In this document: in pieces, positions 1 to 14,219 of the stretch | How positions within the stretch are numbered: position 1 is the first letter of the stretch | Layout: each line of letters starts with the position of its first letter | NCBI RefSeq assembly: GCF_036324505.1 | Contig: NC_086356.1 | Span: 19,219,528-19,283,527, forward strand | Reading direction: 5' to 3' | DNA from: Eleginops maclovinus | Taxonomy: Eukaryota; Chordata; Actinopteri; Perciformes; Eleginopidae | Length of the DNA: 64,000 nt | Notes under the pieces: generated by a model | The model's input: only the letters and a program-made list of their open reading frames with translations | What the model was told of the DNA's origin: nothing | The model's database searches: none | Made by a program: the position numbers and the translations under genes

Positions 1-620
1 GGCAACAGGCACAAATATTGCCTCTGAACAGGTGCAAAACACATCCAAATATTTGCATTTTTTAATCAAGATTTCTTCATTCCCAGGCTTCTCCCATTAT
101 GTCAAAACTTTGATATGTAGGACTCAATTCATTTCTAATTTGTGTTTTTCAATAAACCTGTTTTTCCTTTATTAATTTAAAGAAAAATAACAGTTGAACA
201 GTGTTTGTCATAACAATTGCTTATAGGCTTTTGTTCCATAAGGTAAAAAAAGGTTTAATTTGTGTTTCATTGTTTGACAAACATATATACTGTACATGTC
301 TCAGATATTGTGCAATTCTGTTGGCAGCAAAACTAAACGTTTATAAATAATACATATACATTGCGTTCACTAATGAATTAAAGCAGGAAACTAAGCAGAT
401 GGCATGTTTCTTCTGATACAAAATGCTCACCTCTGGTATGAATACAAATACATATTTCTGTGAAGTAAACAAAACCCTATACACAATAGAGGTCCTTGTG
501 AGGTCAAACAATCAGGAGCCCTGCTTGGTGTTTTATTACAATTTGTGCATTAAGCTAATTATGCTTTCCACAAGCGCTGACCAAGTATAGGAGGTGGTTT
601 AAAATAAATATTCTCCTTCT
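1..620. other. AT-rich unassigned sequence
   Basis: Low-complexity, AT-rich single-copy-looking DNA with no long reading frame, splice-bounded exon, RNA fold or recognisable repeat. I see nothing to annotate here. Confidence 0.6.
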
Positions 621-639
621 AGATCTTAAATAAAGTACG

Positions 640-830
640 TTAGAAAGAGATCAATATACCAATAACTGGCCTCTGGGTTACTGGGGTCACTTGGCTGAGC
701 CCTCAAGGGGAACTCTGGGCCAAATAAAGCTCTTTGTTGTTGTATATACCTCGCTCCGTGACCCTGGTTCAGATTTTTGTTGTTGCTGGTACAACAACTA
801 AAACTGAAGGTCAAGACGCTTCGCTGCTGT
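640..830 (+). repeat. possible LTR 3' end
   Basis: The stretch has an AATAAA signal (in CCAAATAAAGCTC, about 722-734) followed by a GT-rich block and a terminal ACAACA, the arrangement seen at the R/U5 end of a long terminal repeat. No matching TG-start, target-site duplication or primer-binding site was found, so this is weak. It could equally be an unrelated AT/GT-rich segment. Confidence 0.2.
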
Positions 831-980
831 GAGTCCGAGTGAGCAGAGATCCAATTCCATGGTGGTGAAAATTTTATTCTTAGAGCAGAACGGCTCCCAA
901 CCCCTGAGAGTCAAGATAAGACGGAGTATAGATCGCTCACCCATCTGTAATAAAAATGTTGCTTCGTCTCACAAAATAGC

Positions 981-1163
981 ATTTAGTGTGATAGTGTAAG
1001 AAGCTGCTCACGGGAATGACTGGTTCATTATTCATAATTAAATACATGGCAGCCATTTATATGAATTTTATACACTACTCCAACCATTAAGAGTGTGGTT
1101 CGTCCTTAAAATGCAGATTTTTTCCTTTAATTGTCTAAGTACCTTTCCTCTTTTTGACCATTT
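981..1163 (+). repeat. direct repeat, copy 1 (about 180 bp)
   Basis: This segment matches 2110-2274 over nearly its whole length. Shared blocks include AAGAAGCTGCTCACGGG, TTCATTATTCATAATTA and GGCAGCCATTTATATGAATT, with scattered substitutions and small indels. The copies lie about 1.13 kb apart in the same orientation. It may be a local segmental duplication or two copies of an unknown element; the sequence shows no coding potential. Confidence 0.7.
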
Positions 1164-1169
1164 CGAGGC

Positions 1170-2080
1170 TCCACAGTCCCATATTTACTTGTATTCAAAC
1201 GTAGAAGCTGCTAAGTGCAATAATGAGCTTCTCAGTGCACACAGATCGCTGCAGAAGAAAGTGCTTCTGGGAACTAATAACCATAGTGTGTAGTCTCTAG
1301 GCTCCCACCTCCATTTTATTTACTATTATAATATCTGCTCCATGCGAAAGCCGTTTCTCTAAGAGTAGCAAAGCACTTTTTCATTTTTAATAGTTACCTT
1401 TGGGGTCGGGATTGAGTACTCCTCATATAATCATTCGTGGGCATGGGTATTGTTTCTGGATTTCTTTTGTTCCTGCCTGTGCTAGTGTAGTCATAGCAGG
1501 TATCTCGGTGAGATCATCTCCCTACAGTGGTACTGCGTGTAGTAAATGCCTTTTGAGAAATATTGATTGGTGGGAGCATAATGGTTGCATCACTGAATCG
1601 ATGCTGACTCTGAACTGTACAAATGAGGCTCAGAGATGATTTAAGAAAAACTAATAAAACAGAGAAACCATTAAACAGTCACGTGGAATGCAGATGGAGT
1701 ATGCCATTAGTTTTAACACTTGAATATTCTCCAAATACAGTACAAATGTTTGAAAAGGGTTTGCAATTATAAAGATGCGCTATATTTGTCGCAACTATGT
1801 GTAAGGGCAGTACATCGCCCTGAAGAACATTCTGTAAGGGCTAATGTGCCCTTTTCTCCTTAAAGACTGCCCCGCTGAACATATCCTGCTTAATACATGA
1901 TCACGTACTAAATAGCTTGACTCACAATTTTGATAAGACATGATGTCATTTATTTAAAAATGATTGTATGGCTTCCGCTAAGAACAAAGTAGTCTGTTTC
2001 ATTGCGTACCATTGTCTTGAACTTTGGCGAGAACAACGTAACTTAAAATGACAGCAGCACTGATCGAGGTTTCCTGTAAC
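1170..2080. other. unassigned spacer between duplicated segments
   Basis: AT-rich DNA lying between the two copies of the 180-bp direct repeat. No gene, RNA or mobile element was recognised. The short reading frames across it do not resemble any protein I know. Confidence 0.5.
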
Positions 2081-2084
2081 TTTC

Positions 2085-2307
2085 AAAGTCTGTTCACTTT
2101 TTCTTTTCCATTTAGTGTGATACTGTAAGAAGCTGCTCACGGGCATCACTGATTCATTATTCATAATTAAAAATATGGCAGCCATTTATATGAATTGTAT
2201 ACACTACTCGTATCATTAACAGTTTCGTTAGTGCTTGAAATGCAGAATTTGACCTTTGCACTTTTTGACCATTTTACAAAAAGTCTGTTCACTTTTTCTG
2301 TTCCATT
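2085..2307 (+). repeat. short direct repeats flanking duplicate copy 2
   Basis: A block of about 29 bp beginning AAAGTCTGTTCACTTTTTCT occurs at about 2085-2113 and again at about 2279-2307, immediately before and after the second copy of the 180-bp repeat. It behaves like a flanking duplication, longer than normal transposition target duplications, so replication slippage or unequal exchange is the likelier origin. Confidence 0.6.
2110..2274 (+). repeat. direct repeat, copy 2 (about 165 bp)
   Basis: Second copy of the segment at 981-1163, in the same orientation. Divergence, estimated by eye, is moderate, so the duplication is not recent. It is bracketed by a further 29-bp direct repeat. Confidence 0.7.
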
Positions 2308-2341
2308 CACCAGTCTTTCAACACTGCTAGAGCCCATACCG

Positions 2342-2546
2342 TGTTCCTGTTAGTGTTTACTTCCTGTCTGTCTTATTCCGCTGTTCCCTCTATTGTTTAC
2401 TTCCTATCTGTCTTCTTCTGCTGTTCCCATTAGTGTTTACTTCCTGTCTTCTTCTGCTGCTCCCAATAGTGTTTACTTCCTCTCTTCTTCTGCTGTTCCC
2501 ATTAGTGTTTACTTCCTGTCTGTCTTCTTCTGCTGATTTCTCTGAC
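2342..2546 (+). repeat. minisatellite, about 40-bp unit x5
   Basis: Five imperfect tandem units, each with GTTTACTTCC followed by a TCTGTCTTCTTCTGCTGTTC-like pyrimidine tract. GTTTAC anchors fall at 2355, 2395, 2435, 2471 and 2517, giving spacings of 40, 40, 36 and 46 bp. The strand is strongly pyrimidine-rich, and the resulting open frame is a by-product of the repeat, not a gene. Confidence 0.85.
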
Positions 2547-5500
2547 GTCCAGCGTTCTGTCTTTAAACCTGTTCCCTTCTCTTGTGCTGTTTTTCTTTTC
2601 TTTACTGGGCACAGTTAAGCCACCATGAATCAAAGTGTCATGATCTCATATTAAAAATTATTCAACACGAAAATATGTTCTGGACAGCTGAGGTTAAATT
2701 TACCAGACATCATTTTGAGGATTGATACGACTGCATGTAATAACTTGATCATCCTTAGAAACCGTTTCTGTTTTCCTTAGCAACGGTCTGTTGGCAAAAA
2801 TGAAAAAAACAACCTTTGGAAGGTCCATATTGACCAATGAGAAGCATATTTTCAACTAAACCGTGTAATATTGATAGTTAATAGTCTTTTTTTAGTTTCA
2901 TTATTATGTTGTTGCCATTATTAAACAAAGCTGTGAAAAAAACCCTAACCTGGTTATACAAAGCCAGGTGTCAGACATCTATTCTGCCACAACATTTTTA
3001 TGGTTTGGAAATGGATTACAATAAATGAAAACTTTCCAAGCAACACAAATGCATCTTTCAAGAAGAAGGATTACTTTTAACAATGTTTCCCATACATTAT
3101 TCCCCCTGAATGATTAAAATGGGTGGTCAGTGGGTTCAGTTATGAAGCAAAGTAGCTATCTCGTTCCTGTGTTTGCATTTCTCTCTCAGCGTTTGAAGTG
3201 GGTAATGTGCTTTTGGTAGAGGCCCAAAGTCTTGATAGTAATTACCTTGCTCTCTCTGACTCATAATTTCATGCCTCCGGGGGGCCATTACAGAAGCCTC
3301 TACATCTAATTCTGCTGAATTAAAGAAAGAAATAAAAGGCAGAGAAATATGCTGGAAGCACTAGCTCCAACTTAATGTCAAGAGAAGAAAGGAAATATTG
3401 ACTTTTGATTGCTTCAGAGAAAAACAAATTCTGTGTGGGCATTTAAAGCTTATTTGCAAATGTGTGCACACTTAAAGTAGAGAAGTGCCTTCAAACTAGA
3501 TATGAATGGAATTATATGAAATGCATTTATTTATCCTGATTTCCCTCACTGAAAACATCATGCAGTCATGCTTGCTAACACTCTTATCTGCCATTAGCTA
3601 TGGCCGGCTGCCAGTTTGTCATTTTACTTTTTGCTGATCTCTCAGATAAATAGTCCCCAAATTACCCCTCTTATCTACAAATAGGTTGGAGGAATTTATA
3701 GGAAACAAACTCCCTGTGGAGGAACTTTGGGATTTTAGTCTTTCCAGAACATTTATATGCAAAAACTGGAAGGGAAAAAGCCCCCCAAAAAATGTTGCTT
3801 GATAATGTTTGAGTGGCTAATTTAATTTTACTCTTGCACAGATTGAACCCTGCATCTTGAGCACTTCAAAGAGGCTGTTGCCTGAGGCTAAATGATTTCC
3901 CAAGAATATTCATCAACATGACTGACAAGCGTTCAGGTAGAAACTTGATCAATTGATAGTGAGGAGGGTTGTAACATAATTTAACAAATAACTCTGTCAT
4001 TGCCAATTTATATTTGCTCTGAAGTTGCCTTGTCAAATCGCCATGACAGGAACACAGGGTTCCTCATAAAAAAATACATTTGTACATACAGGTGTCTAAA
4101 TTAAGCACACCTTTTGAAATTCTTCCACTCAGATACACCTACAGTTGATATATGGTTTGTAATAAATGGAAATACAAGCGCAGCGGTCTCTGTAAACTAT
4201 GATTAATTGATAGTCTAGTCGGTGTGCTGCAGAGAGGAAATAAGCAAGAAATGGATAAAGATGCTCGATTTCCATATCAGCAGCACAGAGAGTCAGCAAA
4301 GTTTGTTTTCCAAATGTTACGCTGTTTGATACATCTACATAGAACATTCATCACCCCTGACAGGGTTATTATCCGCAGTGTAACAGGAGGTAGCGGAGGA
4401 ATGCAAATAGATCATTTATTTTTCGGTGTAATAGGGAATCCAGCCCTCCCAAACATCACCTCTCTGACCACATGCTGCATGACTCAGAGTGAGTCAGACT
4501 CTGGGGATATATTGAGTCTGCTGAACGTTGCATGGATTCCACCTGACTGCTTTAACTTCGGTTCAAACCGGGCTAAACCATGATATGCATCTAGTAAGTC
4601 CTGCTTTAGATTTCCCAGCTCGTATTGAGACTTGACATTTCAGTGACATTCTTGCCTTGTGACATAAAGGGAAAGTTTGATACTGTCATCTTTTAAATAT
4701 TTACATGAGTCAATGTGAGGAAAGGCGTTGGCGCTGCTGCTCGCTTATGTTTCTGTTTAATCCAACAATTAGTACAAAACTGAATGTGTGTGTTGACATG
4801 TTGATCTCAACCGTCTCTGTTTGTAGCTCAAGGTCTGCCCCTAGAAATTCATCACCTTGAAAACTCAGCAAGCTTCGTGTGTTTTAATAATGGCTGTAAT
4901 ATATTCATCATGCATATTCATACAGCAGTAATGGCAGGCAGGGGAGAGATTTCATCCTGTGATCAAGGTTGTTTCCAAATGTTGATAATTACACAGATCA
5001 ATTAACAAACTGCAACATAAGGCTCTCTGTCTAGACTCAGTTTGTGTGCGAAATTAATTTCTTTTTACAATCATTTACTTCCTCATTGTCTGTATACCTG
5101 CCTGCCTGCGTGCATCACTGGTCTTCATGGTTTGAGTCTGCAGAACCCGTTTTGCCTGAGGCACAAACTTATGAGGGCAGCTTGTCTGACCTGGGAAGAC
5201 ATTTTTGAAATTTCTTCATTATGTAAAAACCATTTCAAAAGAAGTCATTATTCACTTGGCAAGACCAAGCTGCAATATTCAGGCAATTCCTTTCCGTCCA
5301 AGCCTTTGGAAATCCTATCTCCCACAACATGTGGTTACGCTACTAATTTCTTTTGCCAAATGCATTTTGAAGGAAACATAATTGCGATATGGATTACCTT
5401 CACTTGCAATTTAATCTAGTAAGTGTGACATCCCTGGTTATACCTCTAGTCATTGGTGGTAAAGGTGGATTTTAGTGCATATAAAGGACAGGAATTGGAG

Positions 5501-6860
5501 ACTATAGTGTCTATGGGTTCAAATGGTACGATTATTCTGTTAAAATTGTGAGTGCGTGTGTACAGCCCTGAATCACAACCCCGCAAACTCTTCCATAAAG
5601 TTTTGCAACTGAATGCAATTTTTCTTTGTTGTGCCTTATTGCAATTATCCATTTGACAAAGTATTAATGTTGCTTTTGCGGCAAGAACACAATACTATAT
5701 TCTTAACAACTGTGTGGGTCTAATCGCACTGACAATTGTGATTTTTACAGATGTTTGAGTCTTATTTGCTTAGAAAGGGGTTGAATTTGCAGACTTTAAT
5801 AAAATAGCAAGAGCATGGATACATTATTTGCCTGTTCATTCACCGTTTTGGGGTTGCTTTAAGAACAGGATTGTTTCTTTTTGTCTGAGTTGTGCAGGTT
5901 TACAGGCTGCAAAAGCCACACAATGACATTGGAAATTGGTGATATATGAAAACAAAGGAAGCCTATTGACTAGGAACTAATCCAAATACTTTCTGAATGC
6001 ATAGTTTGTATGTGTGTTTTAAGCTACAGGAAAAATGAATGTTTTCTTATTATATTAATAAATAATATATATGGTTATCATTGCATTGCCTTTTAAATAT
6101 ATTAGCTGTTGCAAATTAGTTGGAACATTTATTGGAGGGTGCCGGGTTGCTCAGCCATGAGGAAAGGTTCAGCCCAATAATAAATACGAAATGAATGAGC
6201 AGTATTGGGGCCACTCTTTCTGTGTACTTGGGAATAACTGCAGCCTAATAGCCTAAAATGAACAACCCTTGCAGGGATTGTCTGGGTGGACATCAATCAA
6301 GGCTCTAATGGTCTCTCTGGGTTCCTCTCTAGTGGCATCTCTGACTGGTCTGACAACAGTATTCTCTGAAGACCTAATTAATCTGAACATTGAGCCCAAG
6401 GGATGATTTAAGCAGTTGAAGAAACTGCAGTGCAACAAATATTAGATATTTTGTGTACCGGCAGGGGAGAGGAAGGTAGTACGATGCAGACTCTCACCAT
6501 AAGGAAGTGTGGAGATGTTATATTACCGATTTTAATCTTCTTTAATGAATTATCTTTACTTTTTATCATGCTGCATGCGTTACCTTTTCTTTATCCTCGC
6601 CATAGGGTAGACATGTGCATGTAAGTGTTTGTGTGTGTGTGTCGGGCGTTGGAGTTGAATTCCTTTGAGGTTAACAAGGAGGGGAATTCAGGAAAGGAAA
6701 AGAAAAGATGTAATCCCTGAAACATGCGAGTGCTTGACATAAACAAACATGCTGGGAGGATTTCAAAGGGACGGCTGCTCGCCGGGAATCCTCTCATGTG
6801 CTGATTGGAGATAAGGAAGCAAATTCACTGCAGAGAGGTATGAACGCATACTTTCTGCCA
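2547..6860. other. unassigned intronic or intergenic DNA
   Basis: About 4.3 kb without a supported gene. Open frames of 119 codons (4224-4583, with no ATG-plus-homology support) and 125 codons (5042-5419) show no recognisable domain and are compatible with chance in AT-rich DNA. Some GC-richer patches (about 3240-3340, 4220-4420, 6260-6420) have the texture of conserved non-coding elements, but only a cross-species alignment could say. Confidence 0.5.
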
Positions 6861-6889
6861 ACACACACACGCATGTGCATGCACACACT

Positions 6890-10185
<3,296 letters not shown>

Positions 10186-10187
10186 TA

Positions 10188-10440
10188 TATATTTGTCAAT
10201 ACACACACAATTGTACAGAATACACAGAGTATACAGGTGGGTGCACACATGCATTGTAGAGAAGTGCCAGAGGGAAGAGGCTGACAGTCTGTCCGGCACC
10301 AGAGAGCAGTTGGAGGTTCATTCCCTAGCTAAAGGGAACCTCAGCTGTGCCCAGGAGGTGAACTGGCACCCCTCCATTTAGGTCGGATCAGGACTTGAAC
10401 CAGCAACCCTTCATTTTCAAGACAAGCCCCCTGCAGCACT
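10188..10440 (-). repeat. SINE-like fragment with tRNA-type B box
   Basis: Read on the minus strand, the start of this segment carries GGTTCAAGTCC at about 10390-10400, a close match to the RNA polymerase III B box (GGTTCGANTCC). It lies downstream of a G-rich head, as in tRNA-derived SINEs, and a GC-richer body follows. I could not identify an unambiguous A box or a LINE-like tail, so the family is open and the limits approximate. Confidence 0.4.
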
Positions 10441-11795
10441 ACACTTTATGTATACCATACTTTATGTTGCATTTTATGTTGCTTTTAAAAAAACTTTAAG
10501 GGCGACCATCGCTGGTCTACCTTTAAAATTCAGCCCATCTTAACTCAGCATGACAAAACACTGATCAATAAACTGTTTTATTCCAAACACATCTGAAAAA
10601 TGACTGTTGATTTCATACAGAGGACACCCACACATGCTCTGTTTTCTTTTTCCCCCCTCCTCCCAACAGCACTTGCTAGTATACAAACACAACCTACGCA
10701 CTAAGTTTACTACTTGTACAACACATCCCCAATGCTTTAGGCCCAGCAGGGAGTCAACTTCAGCCAGTGGAAACCCTGCACTTAGAAAGTCCTAAAGAGC
10801 CTCTCATGGCTCTGGGGCTCTGGATGCAGGCCCACTTTGCCCATAACACATGACATGTATGCATCTCTTTCATACCAGTGGAGTTTGCGTACCGGTTGCC
10901 TTTACTGAAAACCTTTTTTAAGGCTTCCTCTGGCCTCTACTGGTTTGGATTTTAGAGCATGTGCTTTAGAGACTTTTACATCTAGAGATACAGCTCTATG
11001 AGACATTTCATATGGTATTAAAACGTATGACTGACTTCTGATCATACAAAAAGCTTGTGGGGTGTTTGTGAAGCACATAAAAAAAGGAATCATCGTTTTA
11101 AAACCGTTTTGTTTAAAATGTTTGTAAAAATAAAACGTGTTTTGGGGAAAGTGGACTCGCAATTCTGACTTGCTACTACACTAAAACTGGCTAATGGTCC
11201 AACTCTATTGCTACCTTAATATTTTCTTTTCTGCTACTCTCTTCTACGTTGCAAATCCACAAAACAGTGTTTTTGGAGAGGTTTTGGAAGGTCCAGTTTT
11301 TATCTTGGATGTATCATTTTAATTCCTACACTCCATGACCCAACCGCCCCTTTCCTATAGCATCAGGGTTGTAGAGAAGTTTTCTGTATTCACTACTGCG
11401 CTCTTTCCCTTGGGTTTCTTTTGGTTTTCCTCTGTTTAGCACATTCATAATCTTCTGTGATAATTGCAATGCTGAAGACACTCAACTCAGCCTTTTTAGA
11501 ACACTGCTTGATGTGCACATCTTGTTCTTTGGTCATGCCCTCCAACTCAAGCCCGATCTTTACAAGACTGAGCATCAATGCAGACAAACATGCCCTTCTC
11601 TCTCTGTTGCCATTCATATCCACACAATGCCTCCCTAGAAGACTAACATGAGTCTTAGTTTGAGACTTGACAAATGTCATGGAGCAAGAAATTAAGCTTG
11701 AGTATTTTCTGGAAGGATAAAAAACAAAGAAGTGTCTGAACGAGTCAGTATTTGACTATTTACAGTCAAACTATGTACAGGAACTCCCAGTCTAC
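10441..11795. other. unassigned sequence upstream of the nested mosaic
   Basis: No gene or repeat recognised. The segment just before 11796 may include the missing 5' half of the interrupted Tc1 element, but I could not align it convincingly. Confidence 0.4.
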
Positions 11796-11805
11796 TGTGA
11801 GAATC
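11796..11805. repeat. 10-bp target-site duplication of the LINE
   Basis: TGTGAGAATC occurs here and again at 13883-13892, exactly bracketing the L2-like LINE (11806-13882). Non-LTR retrotransposons make duplications of this kind through target-primed reverse transcription. The right copy runs straight into Tc1 sequence. Confidence 0.75.
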
Positions 11806-13324
11806 CATTGGCAAGGCAAGTTTATTTATATAGCACCTTTCAACACAAGGCAATTCAAAGTGCTTTACAAAAATGAAAGACATTAAGAGCATTTAGAAAT
11901 AGTGCAGCATAAACACATTATAAAAAGGCATTTAAAAACAGTCATTTAAGAGCAAAGATAATGAAATAAACACAACAGGTATAAAACACATGAATAAAAG
12001 TCACAGTGCAATGTTAGATCAGAACAGTTCCATTAAAAGCAGCGGCAAAAAGAAGTGTTTTCAGCCTGCATTTAAAAGTAGTAAGAGTAGCAGCGGACCT
12101 GCAGGGTTCTGGGAGTTTGTTCCAGATATTTGGAGCATAATATCTGAACGCTGCTTCTCCTTCTCCTGGTTCTACTTCTGGGGACAGAAAGCTGACCCGT
12201 TCCAGAAGACCTGAGAGTTCTGGATGGTTCATAATGTAGCAGGAGATCACAAAGGTGTTTTGAGCCTAAACCATTCAATGCTTTATAAACCAGCAGCAGA
12301 ACTTTGAAATCAATTCTTTGACAGACAGGAAGCCAGTGTAAAGACCTCAGAACTGGACTGATGTGATCCACTCTGTGTTAGTGAGGACCCAGCAGCAGCG
12401 TTCTGAATCAGCTGCAGCTTTCTGATTGATTTCTTACTGAGACCTGTAAAGACACCGTTACAGTAGTCCAGTCTACTGAAGATAAAAGCATGGACAAGTT
12501 TTTCTAGATCCTGCTGTGACATTAATCCTTTAATCCTAGATATGTTCTTCAGGTGATAGTGTTATGAAATTCAGGTCAGAGTCCATGACTACACCTAGGT
12601 TTCTGCCGTTAGCTGTTGTTTTGAACATTGCTGACTGAAGCTCAGCGCTCACTTTTTGTCGTTCCTCCTTTGTTCCAAAAAGAATGACCTCAGTTTTGTC
12701 TTTGTTTTATTGGAGAAAGTTCTGACTCATCCAGTCATTGATTTGTTCAATGCACTTACTCAGTGTTTGAATTGGAGCATAGTCTCCTGGTGAAATGGTA
12801 ATGTAAATGTTTGTACCATTTGCATAGCTATGCTAACTTGTTTTGTTGCTTTTCATTATCTGAGCCAGTGGAAGCATGTAGATGTTAAAGAGAAGAGACC
12901 CCAAGATGGAGCCTTGAGGAACCCCACATGTCATATCTGTCATCTCTGATGTGTAACTGCCTATAGAAACAACGTGTTTCCTGTCCTTTAAGTAAGATTC
13001 AAACCAATTCAGAACTGTTGCCAAAAGTCCCAACCAGTTTTCTAGTAGGTCTAGCAGTATGTTGTGGTCACCAGTGTGAAATGCAGCGCTGAGATCTAAT
13101 AATACTAACACGGAGATTCTGCCACTGTCTGAGTTTAAGTGGATGTCATTGAAGACCTTAACAAGAGCAGTCTCAGTGCTGTGGTGCGGTCCAAAGCCTG
13201 GCTGGAACACATCAAAACACTTATTTGCTATCCAAGAAATTACTCCGCGGTTTAAAAACTTTTCAATGATTTTACCTAGAAATGGGAGGTTTGATATGGT
13301 CCTGTAATTGTTCATTACTGAAGC

Positions 13325-13332
13325 GTCTAGAT
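13325..13332. repeat. 8-bp target-site duplication of the hAT MITE
   Basis: GTCTAGAT occurs immediately left of the element and again at 13838-13845 immediately right. An identical 8-bp duplication is the hallmark of hAT transposition. The LINE reading frame resumes after the right copy. Confidence 0.92.
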
Positions 13333-13837
13333 CAGGGGGGTCCAAACTTTTTTCACCGAGGGCCATATATTGAATATTGCCTCATAAATGAAGTTATAAG
13401 TTAGCAAAACAAATCAAATGTAGGTGAATAATGCGCAATACTTGAAAACGCTTTCAGGAAAAAACAGCCTACATCCCGTCTGTCTTTAGGGTTTCATTTA
13501 TTTTGTTGGCAGCTCATTCCTTAAAACAGAAGCCTCAGATTGCTGATAATAAGAGTAAATATGTTACATTTCAAGCTTGTTACAGAAATAAGTTATTGGG
13601 CTTTTTTTAATCAACTAAGATTTGTTAGAAAATGTTTTAAACTCTAAATGAGTAAATTTATTTGAAATTTGGGCCCATGAATACATTTTAACATATATAT
13701 TTGAGAAGTACAATATAAGACAAGCAAAAGTTTAATTTGTGGGCCATATTACATTATATTTTTAGAATTTGCTGAGGGCCGATTCAAAATGGCCTGCGGC
13801 CGCATTTGGCCCCCAGGCCATAGTTTGGACACCCCTG
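13333..13837. mobile_element. non-autonomous hAT element (505 bp) nested in the LINE
   Basis: Terminal inverted repeats begin CAGGGGGGTCCAAAC on the left and, read inward from the right, CAGGGGTGTCCAAAC, typical of Charlie-like hAT elements. Perfect 8-bp GTCTAGAT duplications flank it. The interior is AT-rich and non-coding, with internal hAT-like sequence near the right end (GGGCCGATTCAAAATGGCC). It has no transposase, so it must have been mobilised by an autonomous relative. Its TIR resembles, but is not identical to, that of the larger hAT element at 42704-45190 (TCCAAAC against CCCAACC). Confidence 0.93.
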
Positions 13838-13882
13838 GTCTAGATTATTATTTTTTAAGAGCGGTTTAATTACTGCAGTTTT

Positions 13883-14219
13883 TGTGAGAATCAGAACTGG
13901 ACCACGGAGCAATAGATGAAGGTAGCCTGGTCTGCTGGATCACCTTTTATTTAACATCATGGGGATGGCAGGGTGCGTTGTTACCTGGGGAAGACATGGC
14001 ACCAGAATGCACTATGGGAAGAAGGCAAGCTGGTGGAGGCAGTGTGAGGCTCTGGGCAATATCCTGCTGGGAAACCTTGGGTCCTGCCATTCATGAGGAG
14101 GTTACTACATACCACCTACCTCAACATTGCAGACCAAACAGTAGGGGCTGTTTTGGCCACAAAAAGGGGACCTACACAATATTAAGCAGGTGGTCATAAT
14201 GTTATGACTGATGGATGTA
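13883..14219 (+). mobile_element. Tc1/mariner transposon 3' relic
   Basis: Right-hand remnant of a teleost Tc1-like transposon. Transposase fragments appear in different frames: NWTTEQ near 13896, then LWEEGK, and CWETLGPAIH near 14070-14100, a region characteristic of fish Tc1 elements. The catalytic DNAPCH and NPIEHLW blocks are missing through an internal deletion after HCRP. The element ends in a recognisable terminal repeat (GTGGTCATAATGTTATGACT, 14190-14209) and TA at 14218-14219. Its 5' part is cut off by the LINE insertion. Stop codons and frameshifts show it is long dead. Confidence 0.82.

Larger units (their letters stand above)
11806..13882 (-). mobile_element. 5'-truncated L2/Maui-like LINE
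   Basis: A non-LTR retrotransposon lying on the minus strand, about 1.56 kb once the nested hAT insertion is subtracted. Its 3' end (left side here) has the typical fish L2 tail: reading minus, GTGCTATATAAATAAAC followed by TTGCC units. The 5' end stops inside the reverse transcriptase at a motif reading KTAVIKPLL. It is flanked by TGTGAGAATC direct repeats (11796-11805 and 13883-13892), so its ends are defined by insertion, and it landed in a Tc1 element. A 505-bp hAT MITE (13333-13837) splits it. Clade naming rests on remembered L2/Maui protein motifs and was not searched. Confidence 0.88.
12014..13882 (-). pseudogene. L2-like LINE ORF2 relic (reverse transcriptase and C-terminal region)
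   Basis: In an active element this ORF encodes endonuclease plus reverse transcriptase for target-primed integration; here only the reverse transcriptase and tail survive. In order on the minus strand: NYRTISNLPFLGKIIEK, then a PHHSTETALV block, motif A as LDLSAAFHTGDH (second Asp of the usual FDTVDH changed to His), motif B as GVPQGSILGSLLF, and motif C at 12812-12826 reading YANGT in place of YADDT. Both catalytic Asp of motif C are therefore lost. An in-frame TAG lies just before motif C. Further down are the tail motifs FSRLDYCNGVF, LHWLPVCQRI, KVLLLVYKALNG and NIWNKLP, split over three frames. The hAT MITE interrupts the frame at 13333. This copy cannot be functional. Confidence 0.88.

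Noticed and set aside
640..830. Full endogenous retroelement at the left end
   Set aside because: There is one AATAAA-containing LTR-like end but no partner LTR, primer-binding site or gag-pol reading frame.
4224..4583. 119-codon open frame
   Set aside because: No recognisable domain, no splice signals or conserved start, and a length reachable by chance; at most a conserved non-coding patch.
5042..5419. 125-codon open frame
   Set aside because: Composition and content look random (Leu/Cys/His-rich) and no motif is recognised.
10380..10440. Possible tRNA gene
   Set aside because: A B-box-like motif is present, but no cloverleaf with anticodon arm or acceptor stem can be formed; a SINE-like relic fits better.
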